Assembly: GCF_029981845.1 (NCBI RefSeq)
Contig: NZ_CP104164.1
Location: forward strand, 310,001 to 374,000
DNA length: 64,000 bases
DNA from: Candidatus Bandiella numerosa
Lineage (GTDB): Bacteria; Pseudomonadota; Alphaproteobacteria; Rickettsiales; Midichloriaceae
Direction of reading: 5' to 3'
Numbering within the stretch: the stretch's first letter is position 1; each line of letters begins with the position of its first letter. Shown piece by piece: positions 1 to 8,880 of this stretch. The notes beneath the pieces are model-generated. The model was given only the letters and a program-made list of their open reading frames with translations. It ran no database searches and was not told the origin of the DNA. The position numbers and the translations under genes were made by a program.

Positions 1-1661
1 TTATAATTAATATTATTCGGTATAGTTATTTTTTTATCATTTTGTAAAATTTCAATATCTTTAGCTAGTCTTTTTTCATAATCTTTATATAAATTTTCGG
101 CAAAAATATTTATTAGAATTCTCTCATCCGCATCAATGATTTCTGGAAAAAGTTTTTTGATCTGTTTAATATTTAGAATGCCTTTAGATTGCAAGTTATC
201 TAAGTTATTATACCCTTCAATTATACTTTTTGTTTTTAAAAAATGATAAATTTTATTTTTTTGCTCTACGATGTCATTATAATTTTTTAACTTCTCAGTA
301 GTTATTAAACCGTACTGGTTACCTATTGCTGTTAACCTTTCTGATGCATTATCACTTCTCAGTTTAATTCTATACTCCGCTCTTGAAGTCATCATTCTAT
401 ATGGCTCCTTAGTACCAAAATTTACTAAATCATTAATCATCACTCCTATATATGAATCACTCCTTGATAAAACAAATTTTTTATTCTGTAATTTTAAGGC
501 TGCATTGGCGCCTGCAATTAGGCCTTGTCCTGCAGCTTCTTCATATCCTGTTGTTCCATTAATTTGCCCTGCAAAAAACAAATTTTCGATTTTTTTACTT
601 TCTAAGGTTTCTTCTAATTCTCTTGGATCTATAAAATCATATTCAATGGCATATCCATATCTTATAAATTTTGCTTCTTCAAGTCCAGATATTGATCTAA
701 CGAATTCCTCCTGAATATCTTGTGGCAATGATGTGGATATTCCATTAGGATATATTAAATCACTTCTTAGTCCTTCAGGCTCTAAAAATACTTGATGACG
801 TATTTTATCTCTAAATTTCACTACCTTATCTTCTATAGACGGACAGTATCTAGGGCCAATAGAAGTAATATTTCCAGAATAAATTGCTGACTGCGCAAGA
901 TTTTTCTCAATTATTTTATGGGTCTTTTCGTTTGTATATGTTATGTAACACGGTATTTGATTTTGTGATATACTTTTCGTAAGGTCGGAGAATGGTTGGG
1001 GCGTTTCATCTCCTAGTTGTTTTTCTAAAATTTCCCAATTAATTGATTGTTTCAATATTCTAGGGGGCGTACCTGTTTTTAATCTTCCAATATTAAATTT
1101 ATAGGATTTTAGTTTTTCAGCTAGTACAGTAATAGATTTTTCGCCAAATCTTCCTGCATTATATTTAGTTGATCCTGTGTGAATTACGCCATTTAAAAAT
1201 GTTCCTGATGTAATAACTACAGAATTGGAGATTATTTTAATTTCGCCACAGATTATACCAGATGCTTTGCCATTTGAAATAATAATATCATCGACAACAT
1301 CGTATATTATATCTAAATTTTTATAATTAAACAAAATATTTTGTAAATTTTCTTTATATAAATCTCTATCTGCTTGAGCTCTAGGCCCCCATACTGCAGG
1401 ACCTTTGCTTTTATTTAATACTTTAAAATGTATCCCAGATTTATCAATAACTTTGCTCATTATTCCATCTAGAGCATCAATTTCTCTCACTATAATACCT
1501 TTAGCAACGCCACCAATAGATGGATTGCACGAAAGCTCGCCTAAATCATCTTTCGATTTTGTAATTAGACAGGTTTTTGCTCCTATTCTACATGCTGCAG
1601 TGGCAGCTTCGACACCTGCATGCCCACCTCCAATAATAATGACGTCGTAGTTTTTTTGCAT
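1..1661 (-). CDS. mnmG: MnmG (GidA) tRNA uridine modification enzyme, C-terminus cut by window edge
   Basis: FAD-dependent subunit of the MnmEG complex, which installs (carboxymethyl)aminomethyl groups at U34 of tRNAs. The reading frame starts at an ATG at 1661 and stays open to the window edge, about 553 codons. It begins with the FAD dinucleotide-binding motif (VIIIGGGHAGVEAA, residues 7-20). It continues through the family's conserved N-terminal stretch with NPSIGG and, a little further on, GPAVWGPRAQADR. The last visible residues (TIPNNINY) match the family segment about 70 residues before the C-terminus, so only a short tail (about 620 residues is usual) lies outside. It is followed upstream by parS and mnmE, the usual alphaproteobacterial neighbourhood near the replication origin. 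No internal stop is seen. Confidence 0.95.
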   Translation of the reverse strand, partial: MQKNYDVIIIGGGHAGVEAATAACRIGAKTCLITKSKDDLGELSCNPSIGGVAKGIIVREIDALDGIMSKVIDKSGIHFKVLNKSKGPAVWGPRAQADRDLYKENLQNILFNYKNLDIIYDVVDDIIISNGKASGIICGEIKIISNSVVITSGTFLNGVIHTGSTKYNAGRFGEKSITVLAEKLKSYKFNIGRLKTGTPPRILKQSINWEILEKQLGDETPQPFSDLTKSISQNQIPCYITYTNEKTHKIIEKNLAQSAIYSGNITSIGPRYCPSIEDKVVKFRDKIRHQVFLEPEGLRSDLIYPNGISTSLPQDIQEEFVRSISGLEEAKFIRYGYAIEYDFIDPRELEETLESKKIENLFFAGQINGTTGYEEAAGQGLIAGANAALKLQNKKFVLSRSDSYIGVMINDLVNFGTKEPYRMMTSRAEYRIKLRSDNASERLTAIGNQYGLITTEKLKNYNDIVEQKNKIYHFLKTKSIIEGYNNLDNLQSKGILNIKQIKKLFPEIIDADERILINIFAENLYKDYEKRLAKDIEILQNDKKITIPNNINY

Positions 1662-1672
1662 AATTTATATTA

Positions 1673-1688
1673 TGTTTCACGTGAAACA
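1673..1688. other. parS: parS centromere-like site (ParB binding palindrome)
   Basis: The 16-bp perfect palindrome TGTTTCACGTGAAACA lies in the 38-bp gap between mnmE and mnmG. This is an exact match to the bacterial parS consensus bound by ParB/Spo0J. In many alphaproteobacteria parS sites cluster near gidA-gidB-parAB close to the origin, so the location agrees with the motif. parA and parB are not in the window; they would be expected to the left, beyond mnmG. Binding itself is inferred from sequence identity only. Confidence 0.9.
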
Positions 1689-1699
1689 ATCAACTTATA

Positions 1700-3079
1700 T
1701 CATTTTCCGATACAAAAGCTACTAAAAATTTTATCTAGCACTTCTTCTGTATTAATATCACCTAACAATAAACCTAATTCCTTTGCACAAGCTCTTAATT
1801 CTTCTGTTTTTAATTCTAAAATATCTGTATTTAATGCGTTATTGAGGTAATTATTGCAATTCCTCAATTTATTTTGATGCCTAATGTTAGTAATTAAATT
1901 TGCATCTGAGGAGGGCATAAAATTATTTAAAATTTCTTCTATACTTTGTAATATCGCGTCATTGTATTTATTAGATTTTAAAGATAAAAAAAGGAGAGCT
2001 TCATATTTTAAATTAATTTTTTCTAATTGTTTTATAAGTTTTGTCTTTAAAAGTTGATAATCACTCAATAAGTCAATTTTATTTACATAAACTAAAATCT
2101 TGACAGTAGTGTCTAACCATTTTTTTGATTCAATTAATATATTTAAGTTTAGTAAATTGTTTGCACCGAACATAAAGATTATTATATCAGAATTTTTCAT
2201 TACATTTTTCCCCTTTTCTATTCCCATATTTTCAATTTTATTTGAGGTTATTCTTATACCAGCTGTATCATGCAATATAATTGGGATTCCGGCTATTTCT
2301 ATTTTAGTTTTAACAACATCTCTTGTTGTACCTTTAATGTTTGAAATTATTGAGGTATCACTTTTAGATAAAAAATTCATCAAACTTGATTTTCCTACAT
2401 TAGTGGCCCCAGCAATACAAACGCTAATTCCATTCATTAGTTTATTAGCGGAACTAAAAAATTTAATATTATTTTCAAATTCGCTTTGTAATTTTTTTAT
2501 CCTTTTATTTAATTTTGTGAGCTCAGCCTCATCTAAAAGGTCATCTGGGAAATCTATATATGCCTCTGATATGGATAATAGTTCAACCATATCATTTCTC
2601 CAAATGGAATAAATATCCTCCAATGCTCCATTATAATTTCTTATAGCAACTTTTCTTTGATATTCAGATTCTGAATTAATAAGATCAATCAAAGACTCTG
2701 CCTTATTTAAGGATATTTTATTATTTTCTAATGCTACCCTAGTGAATTCGCCATTAGTAGCTAAGCGTAAATAGTCTAAAGAGTTTAATTCATCAAAGAT
2801 GGAATTTATAATAGCAATTCCTCCATGTATTTGTAATTCAACCGTATCTTCTCCCGTATAACTATTATTTTTAGGGAAATAAATAGCAATTACTTCATCT
2901 ATAAGCTCTAAATTTTTCTTATATATCTTTCCTAATGTAGCTACTCTTTTTAATAAATTTTTTTTAAAATTAAGATCTTTAAGTACTAAAAGAGCATTAG
3001 GTCCAGATATTTTGATAATAGCGATCCCAGATTTACCATAGCATGTGGACAAAGCAAAAATTGTTTCTTTTTGTAACAT
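1700..3079 (-). CDS. mnmE: MnmE (TrmE) tRNA modification GTPase
   Basis: GTPase partner of MnmG in wobble-uridine modification of tRNA. The 459-residue protein has the N-terminal tetrahydrofolate-binding domain (about 1-115), a helical domain, and an inserted G domain with P-loop GATNVGKS (about 224-231), GTTRD, DTAGI and NKID. It ends in the diagnostic CIGK motif that supplies the catalytic cysteine. The open frame extends 23 codons further upstream into trmB, but the start at 3079 (MLQKETIFALST) matches the family N-terminus and leaves a 4-bp gap after the trmB stop, so I chose it. Probably co-transcribed with trmB; parS lies directly downstream. Confidence 0.96.
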   Translation of the reverse strand: MLQKETIFALSTCYGKSGIAIIKISGPNALLVLKDLNFKKNLLKRVATLGKIYKKNLELIDEVIAIYFPKNNSYTGEDTVELQIHGGIAIINSIFDELNSLDYLRLATNGEFTRVALENNKISLNKAESLIDLINSESEYQRKVAIRNYNGALEDIYSIWRNDMVELLSISEAYIDFPDDLLDEAELTKLNKRIKKLQSEFENNIKFFSSANKLMNGISVCIAGATNVGKSSLMNFLSKSDTSIISNIKGTTRDVVKTKIEIAGIPIILHDTAGIRITSNKIENMGIEKGKNVMKNSDIIIFMFGANNLLNLNILIESKKWLDTTVKILVYVNKIDLLSDYQLLKTKLIKQLEKINLKYEALLFLSLKSNKYNDAILQSIEEILNNFMPSSDANLITNIRHQNKLRNCNNYLNNALNTDILELKTEELRACAKELGLLLGDINTEEVLDKIFSSFCIGK

Positions 3080-3083
3080 TATA

Positions 3084-3722
3084 TTAATTTTTATGTGATA
3101 GAGCAAAATTAAAAATATTATTAGATTTTTGCAACGCTTTTTCTTCAAAATTAGTCTTGTAAAAAATTTTATTTGATATCTTCATTTTAACTAATTTAAA
3201 TTTATCGCTCTGTAAAATATCATATAAAACACTTTCTGCATAATTTGAATGATCAGTAACTATAAATAAGTTTGAAGAAAATTTATTTGATAAATATTGA
3301 AGAAAATCTTTATTAATTAGTCTGTGCTTGTGATGTCTATTTTTTGGCCATGGATCAGGGAATAAGATATAAATATTATTAAAAAATTTATCAGGCACTT
3401 GATTTAATAATTCCCTGGCATCTCCTTGATAAACAAAAATATTATGTAGATCATGTTCCTTAATATTATTAATTAATTTCATAATACCAGGAGTATATAC
3501 CTCGCTTCCAATATATATGCTGTCGCTATCTCTGATAGCACGGTAAAAAATAAACTCTCCTGAGCCAAATCCTATTTCTAAATTAACTTTTTTATTTGTG
3601 CTCAAAATAAATTTTTGTTGTCTTCCATAGGAATAGTAATTCAGTAAGCTTAATGAGCTACTATCTCTAATAAACTTGTTTCTTCGTGATTTATATGGAA
3701 TATATTTTAACTCATTATTCAT
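3084..3722 (-). CDS. trmB: tRNA (guanine-N7-)-methyltransferase TrmB
   Basis: S-adenosylmethionine-dependent methyltransferase that makes m7G46 in the tRNA variable loop. The 212 residues show the SAM-binding motif EIGFGSGEF (about 49-57), the later QGDARELL region, and the family signature FPDPWPKNRHHKHR (about 121-134). Length is normal for the family. It lies 4 bp upstream of mnmE on the same strand and 16 bp downstream of a permease gene, so a joint transcript is likely. Identification is secure from the PDPWPK-H-KHR signature. Confidence 0.95.
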   Translation of the reverse strand: MNNELKYIPYKSRRNKFIRDSSSLSLLNYYSYGRQQKFILSTNKKVNLEIGFGSGEFIFYRAIRDSDSIYIGSEVYTPGIMKLINNIKEHDLHNIFVYQGDARELLNQVPDKFFNNIYILFPDPWPKNRHHKHRLINKDFLQYLSNKFSSNLFIVTDHSNYAESVLYDILQSDKFKLVKMKISNKIFYKTNFEEKALQKSNNIFNFALSHKN

Positions 3723-3738
3723 AGTTGAAAAATTTTAA

Positions 3739-5199
3739 CTATTTATGGGCCCTAAATCTACTATTAATGAAATATAAAAATGTTAATATAACTAAGACAG
3801 TACATGCATTAAGATAAACTAGAAGGGGATAGGAAGACATTATATATATTGCTAATAGAATAGCAATTGCTGGAGTAACAGGCATCAAAGGGCAACGAAA
3901 ATCTCTATTTAATTTTGGCTCAGTGTATCTCATAACTATAGTTGATATACATATAATAACTATAGTTAATAAAATAAAAAAGCTACTCAGTTTTACTATA
4001 TTTTGTAAATTAGTTGTTGCGGCGATAAATGACATAGATAAGCCAATAGCAAGAGTAATAACGTGTGGAGTTTTATTTTTAGAATGAACTCTTGCAAAAA
4101 TCTTAGGTAACAAATTATCCTCGGCCATAATCAAAAGCATTCTGATAACTGTGTATTGACTTACAATTATTACTGAACTTAAGCCTGCTACAGCACCAAA
4201 TTTCACAAGATAGTTCAACCAAGGCAGTCCTATTTTGTCTACAGCAACAGCTAAAGCTTGAGGTACATTTAACTCTTTATAAGACACTAAACCAGTCATC
4301 ACAGCAGAAGTTAATATATATATGATTGTAACAGTGATTATAGTAATAATAATGCCTAATGGAATATTTTTTCTAGGATTTTTAACTTCTTGAGCAGAAG
4401 TGCATATAGAATCAAATCCGTTAAAAGCAAGAAAAACCATAGAGATGCCAGTTATAATCCCGGATACTCCATATTCTCCAAATTTCCCTGTATTTTGTGG
4501 AATGTAAGGTATCCAATTGTTTGTATCAATATAAAACATTCCTATTACTATAAAGCAAAGTAAAACTAATAATTTTATAACTACCGAAAAGCTTGTGATA
4601 ATTGATGATAAAGTTATTCCCCTATAAAGAACTAAAGTTGATATAAAAGAAATTGTAAATGCTGGTATATCAAATATAGCATGATAAACTACCCCCTGGA
4701 CATTGTATTCTGTTCCTGTTGGCAATGCAAATTTTTCGGGAAGTCCAAGATTGAAGTTATGTAGTATATCAGAAAAGTATCCTGACCAGCCAACGGCAAC
4801 AGATACTGCTCCTAAAAAATAGCCAATCGCAGAAATTGAACCAACAATCCACGCGGGGAATCTACCAAATGTTATGTATGTATAGGAATAAGAACTTCCA
4901 GAGGTATGCAATATTGAGGAAAATTCTGCATAGCATAAACCAGCACATATACATATGATACCACTTAATGCAAAAGATATAGTAATAGCAGGCCCAGCAT
5001 GCATTCCAGAGGCAATTCCAGTTAAAACAAATATACCAGCCCCAACAATTACTCCAATACCAAGTGTTATCACTTGAAATAATGACAAACTTTTCTTTAA
5101 TTTATTATGATTTGAGGCTTTTAAATTAGTCTCATAAACAGATTTTTTCTCAAAAAGAGATTTGAAATTATTTTTCCAAATTGCTTTTATATTTTCCAT
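3739..5199 (-). CDS. APC-superfamily amino acid permease (second of a tandem pair)
   Basis: Inner-membrane amino acid transporter of the APC superfamily, cationic amino acid transporter-like branch. The 486-residue protein has about 12 hydrophobic segments. TM1 carries the APC signature GIGVIVGAGIFVLTG (about 47-61), then GPAITISFALSGIICICAGLCYAEF in two short blocks, and FLAFNGFDSI in mid-protein. Its first 32 bases overlap the 3' end of the neighbouring paralogue, and both share the same segment order and many motifs, so this is a tandem duplication. Substrate cannot be read from the sequence. A scavenging role fits an amino-acid-importing intracellular bacterium. Confidence 0.88.
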   Translation of the reverse strand: MENIKAIWKNNFKSLFEKKSVYETNLKASNHNKLKKSLSLFQVITLGIGVIVGAGIFVLTGIASGMHAGPAITISFALSGIICICAGLCYAEFSSILHTSGSSYSYTYITFGRFPAWIVGSISAIGYFLGAVSVAVGWSGYFSDILHNFNLGLPEKFALPTGTEYNVQGVVYHAIFDIPAFTISFISTLVLYRGITLSSIITSFSVVIKLLVLLCFIVIGMFYIDTNNWIPYIPQNTGKFGEYGVSGIITGISMVFLAFNGFDSICTSAQEVKNPRKNIPLGIIITIITVTIIYILTSAVMTGLVSYKELNVPQALAVAVDKIGLPWLNYLVKFGAVAGLSSVIIVSQYTVIRMLLIMAEDNLLPKIFARVHSKNKTPHVITLAIGLSMSFIAATTNLQNIVKLSSFFILLTIVIICISTIVMRYTEPKLNRDFRCPLMPVTPAIAILLAIYIMSSYPLLVYLNACTVLVILTFLYFINSRFRAHK

Positions 5200-6610
5200 A
5201 AGATAGATAATAAATTGTACATATTACTAAGCAAATTAAAGCGTATTTTATAGTTATGGCAGGATAACTAAATAATATCTGTCCTGCTAATAATATTGCT
5301 ATCATTGGAATCCACGGAACAAATGGACATTTAAAATTTCTTTTTAAATCTGGCCTTTTATATCTTAGGTATATTGTGCTAAAGCATATAACCATAATTA
5401 TCAGCAATATAAAGAATGTGCTAAGTTTTACGAGTTCCTCTAACTCTATTGTAGCCCCTACTATTCCGATTAACAAACCAACTATTACGGTAGAGAAGTA
5501 AGGTGTGTGATATTTTTTATGGATTTTCTTAAAGATAGAAGGTAATAAACCATCTTTTGTAATTGAATATATCATACGAACAATAGCATATTGATGTACA
5601 AGTATTACTGACGTAATTGCTGCTACAGCCCCTAATTTAACAAATATTAAAAAGATTGGACTGTTCATTTTTTTAACAGCAATTGCAAACGGCTGGGCTG
5701 TGTTTAAATCTTTATAGTTTACAACTCCCGTAAGAACTGCCCCTACTAAAATATAGGTTATAGTAGCTATAATAATTGCTCCAATTATACCTATTGGTAA
5801 GTTTTTTTGTGGATTTTTAGCCTCTTGCGCAGCAGTGCAAACAGAATCAAATCCGGTAAATGCTAAAAATAAGATTGATACCCCAGCAATTACACCTGAG
5901 AATCCATATTCTCCAAAAGTTCCAGTATTTTCTGGTATAAAAGGCACCCAATTTGCAAAGTCAATTTTTGTCGCTCCAATTATAATGAAAAGAAACAAAA
6001 TCGCCATTTTTATAAATACTATAATTGCGTTAACAATTGAAGACCCTTGAGTTCCTCTGCATAATACGAACATAGTAGCTATAGATATTAAGAAAGCTGG
6101 TAAATTAAAAAATGCTTTTTTTATTTCTCCATTAGAATCACTATATAAATGTCCTGTCACATGCATAAATTTTTCTGGCAAGTAAATATCGTAATGCTCT
6201 AGTAAACCTATAAAATAACTTGACCATCCGTTTGCCACAGATGCTGCAGCTAAAAAATAAGCTAGCACAGAAAAACAGCCTATTAACCAGGCCGGCAATT
6301 CTCCGAGTGTAGCGTATGCATAAGTATACGAACTTCCTGATACTGGTATCATAGATGCAAATTCTGCATAACATAACCCAGCGCAAATACAGACAACCCC
6401 ACTAAGAGCAAAAGATAAAACTATAGCAGGTCCAGCATGGTTAAAAGCGGCAGTTCCAGTTAATACAAAAACTCCGCCACCGATAATTGCTCCAATCCCG
6501 AGCAATATTAATTGAAAAGCCCCCATACTTCTAATCAATCCCTTCGATGAATCAGCTTCCTTACGTAGTTCCTCAAATGATTTTTTTCTAAATATTTCTT
6601 TAATATTCAT
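5168..6610 (-). CDS. APC-superfamily amino acid permease (first of a tandem pair)
   Basis: Paralogue of the gene just downstream, 480 residues, about 12 membrane segments. It has GIGAIIGGGVFVLTG (about 37-51) in TM1, GLCYAEFASMIPVSGSSYTY as the TM3 signature, and FLAFTGFDSVCTAAQE in the middle. The start codon overlaps the secF stop by 4 bases (ATGA) and the 3' end overlaps the next permease by 32 bases, so secF and the two permeases are translationally coupled on one transcript. The pair keeps the TM1 glycine-rich substrate-binding motif in both copies, so neither looks decayed. Substrate unknown. Confidence 0.88.
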   Translation of the reverse strand: MNIKEIFRKKSFEELRKEADSSKGLIRSMGAFQLILLGIGAIIGGGVFVLTGTAAFNHAGPAIVLSFALSGVVCICAGLCYAEFASMIPVSGSSYTYAYATLGELPAWLIGCFSVLAYFLAAASVANGWSSYFIGLLEHYDIYLPEKFMHVTGHLYSDSNGEIKKAFFNLPAFLISIATMFVLCRGTQGSSIVNAIIVFIKMAILFLFIIIGATKIDFANWVPFIPENTGTFGEYGFSGVIAGVSILFLAFTGFDSVCTAAQEAKNPQKNLPIGIIGAIIIATITYILVGAVLTGVVNYKDLNTAQPFAIAVKKMNSPIFLIFVKLGAVAAITSVILVHQYAIVRMIYSITKDGLLPSIFKKIHKKYHTPYFSTVIVGLLIGIVGATIELEELVKLSTFFILLIIMVICFSTIYLRYKRPDLKRNFKCPFVPWIPMIAILLAGQILFSYPAITIKYALICLVICTIYYLSYGKYKSNLEK

Positions 6611-7458
6611 CGTTTAGTCAGGAATGGTAAAATATTTGCTGATATGAATATAGATGAATAAGTGCCAAATGCAATACCAAATGTAATTACTGCACTAAAA
6701 CTCTTCAAATTTTCACCACCAAAAATCCATAAAGAGACGCAAGCAACAAAAGTTGTTAAAAATGTCATTATGGTTCTAGATAAAGTTTCATTAATACTTT
6801 TGTTAATCACTTTGGCAGTAAGATAACATTGCTTATTACCAGATGCATTTTCTCTTATGCGATCATAAATGACCACACTATCATTTACAGAATATCCAAT
6901 AATTGTTAAAATTGCAGCGATAGACGTTAAATTAAATTCATATCCAGTAAACACAAAGAATCCTATAGAAGCCGTTAAATCATGTATTAACGATAATATT
7001 GCACCTATGCTAAATCTCCAGTTAAATCTTACTAAAATGTACATCATTATAACAAATAAAGACCAAAAAAATGCAGAAATAGCTTTTTTAACCAAATCAT
7101 CAGAAATTTTTGGCCCTACAAAATCAATTTTGAGAAAATTAGCTTTTTGATCTAGTTGCAATATTTCAAACTTTATTTGATCTGTTATTTTTATGTTGCT
7201 ATTTTCTATATTCTGTAGGCGTATAACCAAATTTTCACCAGATTGTTGTAAAACAATATCATTGTATTTAGTGGATAAAGCGCTTTTAATATTATTAGAG
7301 TTTTCTGAGGTTAATTCAATTATGATTCCCCCTTTAAAATCAATACCTAAATTTAGCCCATTGTAGAAATATCCTACAATAGTAATTATTGTAAAAATAA
7401 TGCTGAATAAAAATCCATAATTCCTATAAGAATAAAAATCAAAAAATTTGGAAGGCAT
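6607..7458 (-). CDS. secF: Protein translocase subunit SecF
   Basis: Inner-membrane subunit of the SecDF complex, which uses the proton gradient to help pull exported proteins across the membrane. The 283 residues contain an N-terminal TM followed by GIDFKGG (about 38-44), a periplasmic domain, and five clustered C-terminal TMs containing GYSVNDSVVIYDRIRE, the conserved SecD/SecF family motif. Length is normal. secD is not adjacent. The gene heads a minus-strand transcript that continues into two amino acid permeases by stop-start overlap; its promoter must lie in the 289-bp gap shared with the divergent mscS-like gene. Confidence 0.95.
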   Translation of the reverse strand: MPSKFFDFYSYRNYGFLFSIIFTIITIVGYFYNGLNLGIDFKGGIIIELTSENSNNIKSALSTKYNDIVLQQSGENLVIRLQNIENSNIKITDQIKFEILQLDQKANFLKIDFVGPKISDDLVKKAISAFFWSLFVIMMYILVRFNWRFSIGAILSLIHDLTASIGFFVFTGYEFNLTSIAAILTIIGYSVNDSVVIYDRIRENASGNKQCYLTAKVINKSINETLSRTIMTFLTTFVACVSLWIFGGENLKSFSAVITFGIAFGTYSSIFISANILPFLTKR

Positions 7459-7747
7459 GTTTGGCTATCTTTAATATTGGTATAGCTCTATATGATCAAA
7501 CCATGTGCATTATAGGTGTAAAAATCTATAATTGATCAAAAGATTAGGTACAAGATACATAATAGTTTGAAAATGTCAATTTATGAATTGTAACACATTG
7601 TTCATATTACAATCCAAAAATAATAGTAATAAGCTAAAAGCTAGATGATTTATCTATAATGGAAATTGTACCATTTATTGATTTCATGTAACAATATTTT
7701 TCAAATTTTTATTATCTTGAAAAAAAAATGATTGAATATATCATGGA

Positions 7748-8866
7748 ATGATAAAAGAAGGTATTTGTTTTGTTTATATGCATCGTTTTATTTCAGTAGA
7801 TTTTTTTTTAAATAATAAGTTGTTGTTATATGTGTCAATGGAAATTCTGTTGATAATGTTGTTCGGTTTTATTGCAAATAAAATTATTAGTAAATTTTAT
7901 CGTAAATTTGAAAAGGTAGAAAGGGGTGAAAATATTTATAAAATAGTAATTTTTTCAATCAAAACTCCTCTGAAGATTTTAATATGGGTATTAGTTGCAT
8001 CATATATAATTGTATTAGCAAACAAATTTTTAAATTTTGATATACTGCATTCTATTTTATTTTTCAGAAAAATTGTCTTTATATTTTTATTTGGATTATT
8101 TGCGTTTAAGCTAATACATGAATGTGAATTATATGCTCAGAAAAAAAGCTCTCTTGCCAATAAAGTTAATATGCCGGTTAATATACCAATTGGAACTTTT
8201 TGCAGAATATTAAAAATTATCGTTATTTTCTTTGCTTTGCTAACCTCAATTGAGACTTCTGGAATTAATATAACTGGAGTACTTGCATTTGGTAGTGTGA
8301 GTGGCATAATACTTGGTTTTGCTTCAAAAGATTTGCTGGCAAATTTTGTTGGAGCGACTTTAATATATCTTGATAAACCTTTTGAAATAGGTGATCATAT
8401 TCGTTCTCCAGACAAAAAAATAGAAGGAGTTGTGGAATCAATTAGTTGGAGGCTTACAAAAATTAGCACATCTGATAAACGACCTTTATATGTGCCAAAT
8501 TCTGTTTTTAATGATATAGTAATAGAAAATACTTCAAAGATGTCGCACATGAGGATTAAAGAAATTATAGGAATTAGATATTGTGATATTGCTGCTGTAA
8601 CAAAAATAATTGATGATGTAAAAAATATGCTTTTAAAACATGAGAAAATTGCCTCGGATCAAACCTTAATCGTCAATTTAACTCAATTTAACCAATCTTC
8701 TGTTGATTTTATGATCTACGCATTTACCAAAACCACCGATTCAATTGAATATCAAGAAGTCAAACAAGATGTGTTACTAAAAATTAATAAAATAATTGGT
8801 AAAAACAACGCTGAAATGGCCTTTTCCACTAAAACAACTTGCATACAATGTAGTGTGCCGCTATAA
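7748..8866 (+). CDS. MscS-family small-conductance mechanosensitive channel
   Basis: Membrane channel that releases solutes on osmotic downshock. The 372-residue protein has three to four hydrophobic segments (about 25-45, 70-90, 98-120, 145-165). Then comes the MscS pore helix GSVSGIILGFASKDLLANFVGA (about 177-198), and the beta domain with DKPFEIGDHI and VESISWRLTKI, followed by VPNSVFND. Those are the hallmark MscS residues. The 5' end could be at 7748 or at the in-frame ATG at 7778; neither has a strong ribosome-binding site. The gene lies 14 bp before nagZ on the same strand. Confidence 0.9.
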   Translation: MIKEGICFVYMHRFISVDFFLNNKLLLYVSMEILLIMLFGFIANKIISKFYRKFEKVERGENIYKIVIFSIKTPLKILIWVLVASYIIVLANKFLNFDILHSILFFRKIVFIFLFGLFAFKLIHECELYAQKKSSLANKVNMPVNIPIGTFCRILKIIVIFFALLTSIETSGINITGVLAFGSVSGIILGFASKDLLANFVGATLIYLDKPFEIGDHIRSPDKKIEGVVESISWRLTKISTSDKRPLYVPNSVFNDIVIENTSKMSHMRIKEIIGIRYCDIAAVTKIIDDVKNMLLKHEKIASDQTLIVNLTQFNQSSVDFMIYAFTKTTDSIEYQEVKQDVLLKINKIIGKNNAEMAFSTKTTCIQCSVPL

Positions 8867-8880
8867 ACAGAGATAGATAG

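Noticed and set aside
2100..2612. A 170-codon plus-strand open frame rich in Phe, Ile and Ser
   Set aside because: It is antisense to mnmE, whose motifs are unmistakable. Long antisense frames are usual over AT-rich genes on the other strand.
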